64,000 bases of DNA from Opitutaceae bacterium (GCA_030648295.1 JAUSID010000180.1:1-64000), one strand, 5' to 3'. Shown: positions 10,001-17,726, counted from the stretch's first letter. Numbers and translations are program-made. Notes: generated from the sequence alone by a model not told the origin.

Positions 10001-10203
10001 TTGACCGCGACGCGGGCGTTGTGGAGATACTGGCCCGTTGCGGAATTCTCCACCCGGCCCGTGAGACTGCCGGTGGCGACCGCGGCTCGTGGCGCGCTTT
10101 GAGCCCCCCGCGCCGTCTGAGGTGAGACGACAATGGCGAGCAGGGCGAAAACAAGGGGCTGAGTCGCAGCCGTCGCAAACCGCCGGGGATTCCATTGCAT
10201 CAT
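7042..10203 (-). CDS. TonB-dependent receptor with N-terminal carboxypeptidase-regulatory-like domain
   Basis: From the ATG-ATG at 10203 this is about 1053 residues. A signal peptide ends near A-R-G-A-Q-S. A CarboxypepD-regulatory beta-sandwich follows (G-S-L-T-G-R-V-E-N through V-D-L-G-G). Next comes the Opitutaceae-style V-R-L-G-K-F-V-V-A-A-Q-E segment that precedes the plug. The plug contains I-S-V-R-G-L-N-S and P-A-D-T-L-G-G-T-V-N. A long beta-barrel ends in F-G-I-K-G-T-F. It would import an oligosaccharide across the outer membrane. It lies between the PL26-like lyase and the SGNH hydrolase, with a TGATG overlap to the latter, so its cargo is probably the lyase product. The frame is open upstream to 10404, but that part has no signal-peptide character. 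Confidence 0.93.
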   Translation of the reverse strand: MMQWNPRRFATAATQPLVFALLAIVVSPQTARGAQSAPRAAVATGSLTGRVENSATGQYLHNARVAVKGSDLVTFTDESGTYRFANAPAGNVTLEVFYTGMAAQTITVSVPTGGIATQNVDLGGSAAEASGTVVRLGKFVVAAQEMDAETIATNEQRFSPNIKNVVAAGAFGDIAEGNVGEFMKFLPGVTADFADPTILSISVRGLNSHLTSVTSDGAQMANAHYGGSTRVFQFEQVSINNISRVELTKVPTPSQPADTLGGTVNMVSKSAFERKKAQLTYRLYLTANQGDLTFKQVPHSFETKEYRVLPSADFNYTLPVNDRFGVVVSGLSSNQFNDAYVSAKVYNATAVGTGATFARPYLQQHILQDSPRYTNRDSGSLKADWRVTPNSVLSVGGQLNKFWTYYGMHQMTSNAGTVATPSVAGGMPLTFGPDFTSGATGRGGITLDGQFFNIRGTTKAGNARYRFDDGDWKIEGGASMSESRTYFRDTDRGHFFNVTSALNGPLRLVYSDVSNEGPGRVETFNNANQPIDWRDINNYRLTGARSSLRTILDEVRTLDLSVRRQFDRFSFPLAVQFGAAQRYQERDTRREEINRTYLGPDGSAATADSAAPFAAQVYANRDASFGFSGVPWSSPHRAWEAYQENPRLFTKTAAQQVAEETFRITNSERFQETVDAAFFQTEFRLFRNRLNVLTGVRYEKTTGKGQGALLEPSNVFVRNANGTFAHNAAGQRIRRPEAGAAGSLEELRLTRTERGARAKKTYDGYHPSVHLTYNVTDNFLTRLAYAKTYGRPNFNQIIPNATVNDLDEDNSTDPNALPGTISLRNPGLKPWTADNFDLTFEYYSPSGGLLGVGAFRKDVQDFFGNAVTIATEADLIALDLDPRYVGWQITTQRNFGHARMSGIEVNVKHSLGFLGPWGRMFEVFANGTKLDLDAETQPSFGNIISGSANWGVTFTRRPLVVMAKWNYRGLTRGTRIPGVGALDGYQWDAERTTVDVNVDYRLTPWVALFANARNALGENPAAYRYGGDTPEYAKQFRVQRHGGQYAFGIKGTF

Positions 10204-10479
10204 GATGAGGGGTAAGCCGAAGCCGCGCGGTGCCGGAGGTGGAGTCACTGTGCCCGGGGGGAGGCAATGCAACGAAGGGACGGTCGCGCGGAATGGGGCG
10301 AGCGGCTGATGGTCGAAGCCACTCGCGGAACCTGTCAACGAATACCCGGAAGTTTTTATCATGCCCCGGCACACGGATCTCGCGACGTATCCAGATTTCA
10401 CCATCGGGCAGCAAGATGTGGGTCGGACAGCCGCGTAAGGGGCTGTGCCGGCGTCGGGACCGCAGCGTCATTCTTTCGA

Positions 10480-10556
10480 GGTGGAGCGGCTTGACCTCAA
10501 GCCGCTGACGAAACGACAACCCGCAGCAAAGCGCGTTGAGGTCAACGCGCTCCACC
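10480..10556. repeat. GTGGAGCG inverted repeat pair
   Basis: GTGGAGCGGCTTGACCTCAA at 10480 is itself self-complementary around GCTTGA/TCAAGC. A related unit on the opposite strand (GCGCGTTGAGGTCAACGCGC then TCCACC) follows at 10530-10556. A third relative is at 62592-62620. This is a dispersed intergenic repeat; its function is unknown. Confidence 0.6.
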
Positions 10557-10580
10557 GTTCAGTTCCGCATCGAATCCATT

Positions 10581-10606
10581 GCGGGCGAGACGCCCGCGCT
10601 CCCAGG
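10581..10606. repeat. GARASRP-family palindromic repeat
   Basis: The core GCGGGCGAGACGCCCGC is followed by GCTCCCAGG. It matches the copies at 36070-36095 and 44073-44098 base for base over the core. Confidence 0.75.
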
Positions 10607-10763
10607 TCGGAAAACGCAGCCATGCAGTGAGAATGCACCGGGCTGCGTGCCGCCAGGGGATGAAGTGGCTGCGGCATCCCTTCGACGAGCTCAGGGCAGG
10701 CTCTGCCGCAGATTTTTCGAATGTGGTAATCGAATACACCGCCGGCTGGAAGCCGGTGCCGGC

Positions 10764-10789
10764 CCTGGGAGCGCGGGCCTCCGGCCCGC
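10764..10789. repeat. GARASRP-family palindromic repeat, inverted orientation
   Basis: CCTGGGAGCGCGGGCCTCC and then GGCCCGC form the reverse orientation of the repeat, with a C/C variation in the central loop. It directly abuts the pyrimidine-rich hairpin at 10791. Confidence 0.7.
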
Positions 10790-10790
10790 A

Positions 10791-10870
10791 TCTTTCTCTT
10801 AATCTTTCTCTTTCTCCGGGTTGGACGAACGATTCGACGAGAAAGATTAAGATTACGAGAAAGAGAAAGA
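10791..10870. repeat. Pyrimidine/purine-rich long hairpin, copy 1
   Basis: The left arm (10791-10816) is built of TCTTTCTC units. The right arm (10839-10870) is the purine complement GAGAAAGATTAAG and similar units. The loop is about 22 bases. A second copy with the same design lies at 52094-52190. It sits downstream of the minus-strand lyase gene, so a role in 3' end protection or termination is possible. Confidence 0.65.
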
Positions 10871-10924
10871 GCCGAGGAAGTCCCCTTCGCTGCGGCCCAC
10901 TTGCCGCGCTATGCAGAACTCGCG

Positions 10925-13732
10925 CTATCGCTTCGGCGCCGGTTCCGGTGGCGGCGGCGGTGGATTGCGCGCGTCGAAGTTGGGATCGGGTCCCGGCGGG
11001 CCGCCCCGTCCGCGACCGCCCCGACCACCGCGCGCACTCTCCTCGGCGCTGATCGGGGGGAACTCCGCCGGCAGGTGCGCTCCCGCCATGCCCAGCATCG
11101 CGATCGTCTCGAGCCCGGTTTGCGCCGCGCCATTCGTGCCGGCCAGCCCCTCGTCGATTGCGTTCAACGACTCGGGGCCTTCGATCTTTCGCAATGTGCC
11201 GCTGAACCGTGACCCGCGGCCGGTTCGCACGAGGGCGCCGACCGCGACCTTCAGGAACGCGGGATTCTGCGTGCAGTGGTAAACATACGCGGCAAGCCGG
11301 CCGTCGCGCACGAACGCGGCGTCGCCGCCCTCGGTGCCCGAAGCCATGTCGCGGACGATCGCGTCCCGCGGCGCGTTGTAGAGCCGGCAATATTGCAGCC
11401 ACAGCTTGTGCCACCGCCGGTCATCGAGCATCAGCCCGAGCTCCATCGCCACCTCGGCGCCGCCCATGATCGTGGCGAGATTGTACACGCCGGCCTCGTC
11501 GCTGAGCTGAAAAAGCTTTCCCGTCGCCGGATCGTAGCCGAGCACGAGGTTGCGTCCCGTGCGCATGCCGAGCGGCATCGAGCTGAGGCTCTCCACGCCG
11601 GCGAGGATTTTGTCGCGCCACTTCGTGTCACCGGTGCGCTCCCACTCGGTCATCCAGTTGCCGGCGAACGCGAACCAGTCGGGTCCGAGCCGGACGCGCG
11701 TCGGAGCGATTTTTTTCTCCGCCTCGGTGATGGGCTGCGCGAGCCGCATGGGATCGAACTCCACGGTCTTGAAGTCGACATCCAGCACCTCTCGCATCAG
11801 GTCGCCGCACCGCTCATCCGTGGTCAGGTAGTAATAAAACCGCCGATACGCGGCCTGGCTGATCCGCGCCTCCTTCGCGCCGCACCCCCAGTGGCGGACA
11901 TTGTGTCGCGAGCCGAGCCCGGCGAACCGCCCGAGATGGTACACGTCGACCTCGCCGGTGTGGCGGGTCATGGCCTCCGCCATCCGGAAAACATCCGCCC
12001 GGCCGGAGCGCAGGAAACTCAGCCAGAGCCACATGTCGGTCCCGAGCTCCGAATTGTCCCACGCCATGCCCCCGAGATCGTAGCGCCAGACGTGGCGCTC
12101 GTTGTCATACGAATGCATCACGTCGCCAAAATCCCAGAAGCCGTACCAGCGGTGCTGCTCGGGTTGCTGGAGATAAAAGTTCAGCGTCGCGTCGAGCCGA
12201 TCCTCGATCGCCTTCTTCACTGCCGTCGAGCGATCAGGCAGCCCCCACGGGCCGAAGGCGCTCGCCGCATGGTAATAGTCGGGCGGACAGACGAGCCGCG
12301 GCGGCTGCGCGCCGGTTTGCGCGAGCGCGACGGTCGCCTCGCGGCTCGGGACGTCCGCGCTGGGAAACAACGTCAGCTCGCTCGTGCGGGCCACGCCGTG
12401 GGCCGTGCTGAACCCGGGCTGCACGTCTTCATACACCGCTTCGAGGCCGTGCGGCCGCGTGTCGTAGTGCCGCATGTCCATCGCCGGTGCATCCGGCGAC
12501 CAAAGCCAGACTGTCAGCTCGGCCGACGCGGTGCTCGCGCGCCGGACTTCCAGGGCGGTCGGGTGCGATTGCCAGAAATTCCGCAGGCTCACGCCGAGAC
12601 CACCGCTGACATCACCGGCGTAAACGAAGCCCGAAGCGCGGCGGCCGGCGCCGGCGGGAATCCACGCGCTCTCCGCGTTGGTGCGTTTCTCAATCGTGAA
12701 CCCGTCGGCGTTCGGCTGGGAAAGTTTGAACGCATCCCATACCGCCCAGTCGGCGAGCAGGTTTTGCCCGCGGCTGTTGACCGCGGCGCGATTCGCGACG
12801 CGCAGTCCGTCAGCTTGTTTCGGATACACATCACCTCCGCCCGCCGGATCGGACACGAAGCGGCCACCGCGGCCGATCATCGGCTGCACCGGCTCGGCCC
12901 AAAGCCCGGCGCCCTCGCCCGCGAACCGGATGTGACGGTTGTGGACTTCCTCCCGCATCGGCACGGCAAAAACGACGCCGAGCCCGCGAATGAAGTCCTT
13001 CTCCTGCTCGCCGTCGTACACAACCGAATGCACCATCCGTACCGACTCGCTGCCCGCGTGGAGATACAGCCGGACGACGAAGGGCAGCCACTCGCGATTG
13101 GTGCGGGTGCCGCGATGCCGGCCCTCCAGCCGGAGGACGGCGCGCACCGGCCCGGACTGCTCGACCGTGGCCGACTCGAGTTTGGTTTCAAACAACTCCC
13201 GACCGGCAATGTCGGCGGGCCCGCGCTCCGGGCCGTCCTGGAGGACGCACACAAGTTTTCCCGCCCGCGCGATTTCCCGGCCATCGATGGCAATCGAGTC
13301 GATGAGTGAAGACCCCCACTGCGGCACGCGGAGTCTCACGCGGCCGGTGTCGACCTCGATGGTGGAGTCGCTGCGGCGCACGGTGACGCGGCCGTCTGTC
13401 GTTGCGGCGGCCGCACCGGTGACAAGCTTGAACTCCGCCATCCCGGGTCCGGCGACGGTGGCGAATCCGCTCCACTTCAGCGAACCGTCCGGCCAATACG
13501 CGAGCGGCCAGGTCTGGAGCGGCCGGGTTTTGCCGTCCGCGGTTTGAAGCGTGAACGTCTGGTTTTTTTGCACCGTGCCGCGCGCCCACGGTACACCCCA
13601 GCTGACGCCGGTCGTGACCGCGGGCGGGGCGCCGTCCAGCCATTTGATCGGGACCGGTTGGATGGTTTGAGCATTGGCCGCAGAGATGACGCCGGCCAAC
13701 AGCAGGAGAAAACAAGAGCAGCGAGTATTCAC
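10925..13732 (-). CDS. Exo-rhamnogalacturonan lyase family protein (PL26 / YetA-like), secreted
   Basis: The product resembles the three-domain PcRGLX/YetA family of exo-acting rhamnogalacturonan lyases. It has an N-terminal beta domain with G-V-S-W-G-V-P-W and Y-W-P-D-G-S-L-K-W, then a beta-sandwich, then a large helical toroid (W-Y-G-F-W-D-F-G-D-V-M-H-S-Y, D-M-W-L-W-L-S-F). I chose GTG 13732 because it opens directly onto a compact signal peptide ending A-N-A-Q. An ATG at 13852 would add 40 residues with no obvious role. The mature protein is about 915 residues. The last 35 residues are an unusual Arg-Gly repeat followed by a proline run. It heads the minus-strand saccharide locus and could make the oligosaccharide taken up by the adjacent TonB receptor. 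Pectin backbone as substrate is inferred from family resemblance only. Confidence 0.78.
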   Translation of the reverse strand: MNTRCSCFLLLLAGVISAANAQTIQPVPIKWLDGAPPAVTTGVSWGVPWARGTVQKNQTFTLQTADGKTRPLQTWPLAYWPDGSLKWSGFATVAGPGMAEFKLVTGAAAATTDGRVTVRRSDSTIEVDTGRVRLRVPQWGSSLIDSIAIDGREIARAGKLVCVLQDGPERGPADIAGRELFETKLESATVEQSGPVRAVLRLEGRHRGTRTNREWLPFVVRLYLHAGSESVRMVHSVVYDGEQEKDFIRGLGVVFAVPMREEVHNRHIRFAGEGAGLWAEPVQPMIGRGGRFVSDPAGGGDVYPKQADGLRVANRAAVNSRGQNLLADWAVWDAFKLSQPNADGFTIEKRTNAESAWIPAGAGRRASGFVYAGDVSGGLGVSLRNFWQSHPTALEVRRASTASAELTVWLWSPDAPAMDMRHYDTRPHGLEAVYEDVQPGFSTAHGVARTSELTLFPSADVPSREATVALAQTGAQPPRLVCPPDYYHAASAFGPWGLPDRSTAVKKAIEDRLDATLNFYLQQPEQHRWYGFWDFGDVMHSYDNERHVWRYDLGGMAWDNSELGTDMWLWLSFLRSGRADVFRMAEAMTRHTGEVDVYHLGRFAGLGSRHNVRHWGCGAKEARISQAAYRRFYYYLTTDERCGDLMREVLDVDFKTVEFDPMRLAQPITEAEKKIAPTRVRLGPDWFAFAGNWMTEWERTGDTKWRDKILAGVESLSSMPLGMRTGRNLVLGYDPATGKLFQLSDEAGVYNLATIMGGAEVAMELGLMLDDRRWHKLWLQYCRLYNAPRDAIVRDMASGTEGGDAAFVRDGRLAAYVYHCTQNPAFLKVAVGALVRTGRGSRFSGTLRKIEGPESLNAIDEGLAGTNGAAQTGLETIAMLGMAGAHLPAEFPPISAEESARGGRGGRGRGGPPGPDPNFDARNPPPPPPEPAPKR

Positions 13733-13929
13733 GTTAACGGTTCCGGGAAACGCCAAGGCAAGTGAAAGCGAGAAGCAGCGGCGCGGGGTCAGGCGTGGAG
13801 CGATGACGAAAAGAATCGCGGCGCGTTCTGTTTTTCCCGAGCCGAAAAACACCTGTCTATCGACGGACAGTCAATCCCGCCGACTTCTTTACGCCGGCCG
13901 CGTTTCGGCTACGTTCCGTCTTTCCTGTG

Positions 13930-16056
13930 ATGAATCACTCGCACCCGAAAACCACGAAGTCATGCTGTCACGCACCCGCGGCCGCTCCAGCTCCGGGCGC
14001 GGCCGCCGAGCCGGCTCACGCCGAAGACCACGGCGCTCATCACCATGGGCACGCGATGCCGGCGGGTGCGTCCGCGGCGCCGGACGCACCGGTGTACATG
14101 GGGCTGCCGCATGAACGCTTCCTGCGGCCGCGGTTCTGGGTCGCGCTCGTGCTCGGCGTTCCGGTGATCGTGCTCGCGATGGGTGAAATGATCGCGCCGG
14201 AGTTTTTCCACCGCTTCGATCCGAAGGTGCTCGCGTGGGTGCAACTGGTGTTGACCACCCCGATCTTTTTCTGGGCGGGTGCGCCGCTGAATCGCCGCTG
14301 GTGGCTGTCACTGCGCAACCGTGACACGAATATGTTCACGCTGATCGTCACCGGCACGGGCGCGGCGTACCTGGCCAGCATCGCGGCGGTGCTCTTCGGG
14401 GAGCATTTTCCGGCGGCGTTGCGCACGGAGCACGGGGTTCCGCTCTACTTCGAGGCGGTGGCATTCATCACGGCCGTCGTGCTGCTCGGGCAGATTCTCG
14501 AGCAGCGGGCCCATGCGCGCACCGATGCCGCCATTCGCGCGTTGATGGATCTCGCGCCGAAAATCGCCCACCGGCTGGATGCGAACGGCCACGAAACCGA
14601 TGTTCCGCTGGCCGTCGTCGAGGCGGAGGACCGGTTGCGCGTGCGACCCGGCGAGCACGTGCCGGTGGATGGGGCGTTGCTCGAGGGCGGCACCGAGATC
14701 AACGAGTCGATGTTGACCGGCGAGCCGGTGCCGGTGCCGAAGCGCCCGGGCGACAAGGTCAGTGCTGGAACCTTGAATACAACGGGTTCGTTCGTCATGC
14801 GCGCCGAGCGGGTGGGGCAGCACACGCTGCTGGCCCAGATTGTCCGGCTGGTGGAGGAAGCGCAGAACAGCGAGGCGCCCATCGCGCGGCTGGCCGACCG
14901 CGTCTCGGCCTGGTTTACCCCGGCGGTGATCGTCATTGCCGGGATCACTTTTGCCACGTGGTTCTGGTTCGGACCCGAACCCGCGCTCACCCACGCGTTG
15001 CTCAACGCGATGGCCGTGCTGATCATCGCGTGCCCCTGTGCGCTCGGGCTGGCCACGCCGGTCTCGCTGATTACGGGCATCGGCCGCGGGGCGCAGGTGG
15101 GAGTGCTGATCAAGGATGCGGCGGCGCTGGAGCGGCTGGCGCATGCCGACACGCTGTTGATTGACAAGACCGGCACGCTGACGGCGGGTATGCCTCGCGT
15201 GGTGCGAATCATGCCGGCGGCGGGATTTTCGGAGGAAAACCTGCTCGCGCTGGCTGCGGCGGCGGAGGCGCCCAGCGAACACCCGCTCGCACGCGCCATC
15301 GTGGCGGCGGCCGGAGCACGGGGTCTGACGGCGAGCCCCGCGATGAACTTCGCCGCGGAAGCCGGCGTCGGCGTGCAGGCGACGATCGAAGGCAAACTGG
15401 TCAAGGTCGGCCGCGCCGCGGCCGCCGGGGCGGCGAACGCCGCGGAAACGGTTGTGTCCGTGACGGTCGATGGCGCCGCGGCGGGAACGCTGGCGCTGGC
15501 GGACACGATCAAGGCGACAACGCCCGCGGCGGTGCGCGAGTTGCAGCGGCTTGGGCTGCGCGTCGTCATGGTGACGGGCGACCGCGAGGAAACGGCGAAG
15601 GCGGTGGCGAGTGAACTCGGGCTCAATGGTTATCACGCCGCGGTCACGCCGGCGCGAAAGCAGGAACTTGTGCGCGAGCACCGCGCGCGCGGCGAGTCGG
15701 TGGTATTTGCGGGCGATGGCTTGAACGACGCGCCGGCGCTCGCCGCCGCCGACGTCGGGATCGCCATGGGCACCGGGACCGACATCGCCATGCACAGCGC
15801 GGGAATCGTGCTGGTGAAAGGCGATCTTACCGCGATGGTGCGGGCGGTGCACCTGAGCCGCGCCACCCTGCGGAACATCAAACAGAACCTCTTCTGGGCC
15901 TTCGCCTACAACCTTGCCGGTCTGCCGCTCGCCGCCGGCGTCCTGTATCCGTTTACCGGATGGTTGCTCAACCCGATGGTTGCGGCGGTGGCGATGAGCC
16001 TCAGTTCGATCACCGTCGTCTCGAATGCACTGCGGCTGCGCCACGCGGCGGTTTGA
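13930..16056 (+). CDS. copA: Copper-translocating P1B-type ATPase
   Basis: This is an inner-membrane pump that exports Cu(I) using ATP. It has 708 residues from ATG 13930; a GTG lies immediately before. In order: a His-rich N-terminus with an H-H-H-G-H run but no heavy-metal-associated CxxC domain, paired transmembrane helices, the actuator loop with T-G-E-P, and the membrane metal motif C-P-C (about 368-370). Then follow the phosphorylated Asp in D-K-T-G-T (about 412), the nucleotide-binding S-E-H-P, and G-D-G-L-N-D-A-P. C-P-C fits CopA-type (Cu+/Ag+) rather than CopB-type pumps. The His-rich tail may replace the missing N-terminal metal-binding domain. No copper chaperone or regulator is next to it; a YfiR fragment follows directly. 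Confidence 0.93.
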   Translation: MNHSHPKTTKSCCHAPAAAPAPGAAAEPAHAEDHGAHHHGHAMPAGASAAPDAPVYMGLPHERFLRPRFWVALVLGVPVIVLAMGEMIAPEFFHRFDPKVLAWVQLVLTTPIFFWAGAPLNRRWWLSLRNRDTNMFTLIVTGTGAAYLASIAAVLFGEHFPAALRTEHGVPLYFEAVAFITAVVLLGQILEQRAHARTDAAIRALMDLAPKIAHRLDANGHETDVPLAVVEAEDRLRVRPGEHVPVDGALLEGGTEINESMLTGEPVPVPKRPGDKVSAGTLNTTGSFVMRAERVGQHTLLAQIVRLVEEAQNSEAPIARLADRVSAWFTPAVIVIAGITFATWFWFGPEPALTHALLNAMAVLIIACPCALGLATPVSLITGIGRGAQVGVLIKDAAALERLAHADTLLIDKTGTLTAGMPRVVRIMPAAGFSEENLLALAAAAEAPSEHPLARAIVAAAGARGLTASPAMNFAAEAGVGVQATIEGKLVKVGRAAAAGAANAAETVVSVTVDGAAAGTLALADTIKATTPAAVRELQRLGLRVVMVTGDREETAKAVASELGLNGYHAAVTPARKQELVREHRARGESVVFAGDGLNDAPALAAADVGIAMGTGTDIAMHSAGIVLVKGDLTAMVRAVHLSRATLRNIKQNLFWAFAYNLAGLPLAAGVLYPFTGWLLNPMVAAVAMSLSSITVVSNALRLRHAAV

Positions 16057-16129
16057 CGCGGCCGCGGAACTGACGCGAGCCCAGCCACGAGCGCTGCCCG
16101 CACGCGTGGCCGGGGCGGGAGGGGGGCGG

Positions 16130-16351
16130 TCAGAAGATTTCCGATACTTCGGTGACGCCCCGGTCATCACGGTGGGTGAGGTCACCGACTTCGCGCGCCG
16201 CGGCGGCTCGATCCGGTTTTATCTCGACGGCAACAAGGTGCGTTTCGAGATCAACCCCGTCAGCGCGCAACGCGGCGGGGTAAAGCTGAGTACCCAGCTG
16301 CTGAGCGTTGCCCGCGTGCTGCCGCCCGAATCGCCCAAGCAGGGCGAGTGA
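16130..16351 (+). pseudogene. YfiR-family (DUF4154) C-terminal remnant
   Basis: The frame ending at TGA 16349-16351 encodes about 65 residues that match the end of YfiR-like periplasmic proteins: P-V-I-T-V-G-E-V-T-D-F-A-R-R-G-G, then V-R-F-E-I-N, then L-S-T-Q-L-L-S-V-A-R-V-L. YfiR proteins repress a diguanylate cyclase and are normally about 170-190 residues with a signal peptide. The N-terminal two thirds are missing. The frame runs upstream into the 3' end of copA with no start that would give a signal peptide. I read it as a truncated leftover rather than a working gene. Confidence 0.7.
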
Positions 16352-16354
16352 CCG

Positions 16355-16543
16355 CTATATGTCGGGCGACACCGCGAGCAGTTCAGGCGCCTCGTCTTGC
16401 CACACTTCGCGTTCGGCCTGACGCCAGTGTTCCAGGGCATTACTGCGATCCACGCCGTATTGGCGCGATAATTCGTCAGCTCGCCGAGCTATCCGTTGTT
16501 CCAGCCGGAACAGTTCTTCGTCGAGGTTTTCGCGGGGGTTCAT
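16355..16543 (-). CDS. Small DUF2934-like protein
   Basis: This is a 62-residue acidic/basic helical protein starting at ATG 16543. The middle, I-A-R-R-A-D-E-L-S-R-Q-Y-G then A-L-E-H-W-R-Q-A-E-R-E-V-W, resembles DUF2934: a short helix, a turn, and a helix ending H-W-x-x-A-E-x-E. Function is unknown for the family. The gene is convergent with the YfiR remnant. The assignment rests on one short motif, so the gene is likely but not certain. Confidence 0.55.
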   Translation of the reverse strand: MNPRENLDEELFRLEQRIARRADELSRQYGVDRSNALEHWRQAEREVWQDEAPELLAVSPDI

Positions 16544-16683
16544 GCGCGTTTTGGGGACGCGGAGGATATTGCAAAATACTGCCGCGGGGTATCGGGAAAA
16601 CGCCTAATCCGCTCACTTTTTGCTCACAAGTTGTTCACAAGGGTGGCCACTGAGTCCGCTGGCATATTCCTTCGCTTGATTCT

Positions 16684-16698
16684 GTAGCAGTTTGCTAC
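16684..16698 (+). promoter_or_regulatory. Inverted repeat, candidate operator of the toxin-antitoxin pair
   Basis: GTAGCA and TGCTAC are separated by three bases, ending 12 bases before the antitoxin ATG. A TTGATT at 16676-16681 and TACGAT at 16696-16701 could be promoter boxes overlapping it, although their 14-base spacing is short. Type II antitoxins commonly repress their own promoter through such sites. Confidence 0.45.
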
Positions 16699-16710
16699 GA
16701 TAGGTGTGGC

Positions 16711-17100
16711 ATGGCAGCAACAACTCCACTCTGTTTCGATAGCGCGTTCGTGAATGAAGCCCGGTCCTCGGCCACGCTCATGGATCGTTCGGTAACCGCC
16801 CAAGTCGAGTTCTGGGCCAAACTGGGTCGCGTCGCCGAAGCAGTATTTGCGCACGACCGCATCAGGTTGCTCAAGGAAACGGGTCGCGTGCAGGACCTGG
16901 TCAGCCTGTTGGCGAAGGTGGACACCCCGGAGGGGCGCGAACTCGCCAAGGCCGAAATCGGGCGCCACGGCACACCCATTTATGGCACCGACCCGGCGCA
17001 TCCCGGACTCATCGTCCAAAAGCTGCCTGACGGCACCAAGCGCCTCGGCAGGTTCGTCAACCGGCAGTTCATGGCCGTGAAAGAAAGCGCCGCTCGCTGA
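16711..17100 (+). CDS. ParD-like antitoxin
   Basis: The product has 129 residues. The N-terminal block S-V-T-A-Q-V-E-F-W-A-K-L-G-R-V-A-E matches the ParD-like antitoxin family (PF11903 type), whose ribbon-helix-helix-like region carries R-S-x-x-x-Q-x-E-x-W-A-x-x-G. The C-terminal half (I-G-R-H-G-T-P-I-Y-G, then L-P-D-G-T-K-R-L-G-R-F) presumably binds the toxin. Its stop overlaps the toxin start as TGATG, so the two are translated together. It is expected to neutralise the zeta-type kinase and repress the operon. Confidence 0.8.
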   Translation: MAATTPLCFDSAFVNEARSSATLMDRSVTAQVEFWAKLGRVAEAVFAHDRIRLLKETGRVQDLVSLLAKVDTPEGRELAKAEIGRHGTPIYGTDPAHPGLIVQKLPDGTKRLGRFVNRQFMAVKESAAR

Positions 17101-17666
17101 TGCCGGCTCCACGCCTCATCTTTTTGGCCGGCCCGAATGGCGCTGGCAAATCGACCTATTACCGCACATTTCTCAGCACGTCGGGCCTCCAGTTTGTCAA
17201 TGCGGATGAACTCACTCGCAAGCTCGGCGTCCCCAACACCGAGGCGGCGAAATTCGCTGATGGCGCGCGGGACGCACTCCTGGCGAGCGGGGAATCGTTC
17301 ATCACCGAGACTGTTTTCTCAGATCCGGTGGGCGCGAAGCTCAATTTTCTGCGCCGGGCGATTGCAGCCGGCTACGATGTCCAGGTTCACTTCATCGGCA
17401 TCTCGGGGGTTCCGCTTTCCGAGGCACGCGTGATGCAGCGAGTGGCGCAGGGTGGCCACGACGTTCCTTCAGACCGGCTTGAGCGGCGCTTCCACCAGTC
17501 GCTTCGGAACCTCGCCGAAGCTACCACCTTTGTCCCGGACGTGCGCGTGTTCGACAACTCCGACATCGACCAACCCTTCCGCCTCGTGCTCCGCACTGAA
17601 CGAGGGCAAATCATGTTCCGCGCGCATCCGTGCCCTGAATGGCTCGCGGCGGTCGCTCGCGCCTGA
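17100..17666 (+). CDS. Zeta-toxin family P-loop kinase
   Basis: This is a 188-residue protein with a Walker A motif G-P-N-G-A-G-K-S-T at about residues 12-20. V-N-A-D-E follows near 36, then G-E-S-F-I-T-E-T-V-F-S, the segment that holds substrate-binding residues in zeta-like kinases. Zeta toxins phosphorylate UDP-N-acetylglucosamine and block cell-wall synthesis; related chromosomal kinases may have other substrates. It begins inside the stop codon of the ParD-like antitoxin. Pairing zeta with a ParD-like partner, rather than epsilon, is common for chromosomal versions. Confidence 0.85.
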   Translation: MPAPRLIFLAGPNGAGKSTYYRTFLSTSGLQFVNADELTRKLGVPNTEAAKFADGARDALLASGESFITETVFSDPVGAKLNFLRRAIAAGYDVQVHFIGISGVPLSEARVMQRVAQGGHDVPSDRLERRFHQSLRNLAEATTFVPDVRVFDNSDIDQPFRLVLRTERGQIMFRAHPCPEWLAAVARA

Positions 17667-17726
17667 CCGCCGACGTTTCCGGGAGGATTTTTAAAAACTC
17701 AGATGATGTGGTCCTCCGGCGGCGCG

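Larger units (their letters stand above)
10204..10924. other. 720-base intergenic stretch packed with repeats, no convincing gene
   Basis: The stretch separates the TonB receptor from the lyase. It contains a GTGGAGCG hairpin (10480-10556), two GARASRP units (10581-10606 and 10764-10789), a TTCGACGAGCTCAGGGC element near 10680 with a short complement after it, and a pyrimidine/purine hairpin (10791-10870). Reading frames through it translate to low-complexity Arg/Pro text typical of repeats. A promoter for the TonB receptor should lie near its left end, but I could not identify boxes. Confidence 0.65.

Noticed and set aside
14308-16185. Long minus-strand ORF of 625 codons opposite copA
   Set aside because: It is an antisense shadow in GC-rich DNA: Arg/His-rich translation with no motifs, while the plus strand has complete P-type ATPase motifs.
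17667-17726. T-rich stretch after the zeta toxin as a terminator
   Set aside because: The TTTTTAAAAA run has no convincing GC stem in front of it.
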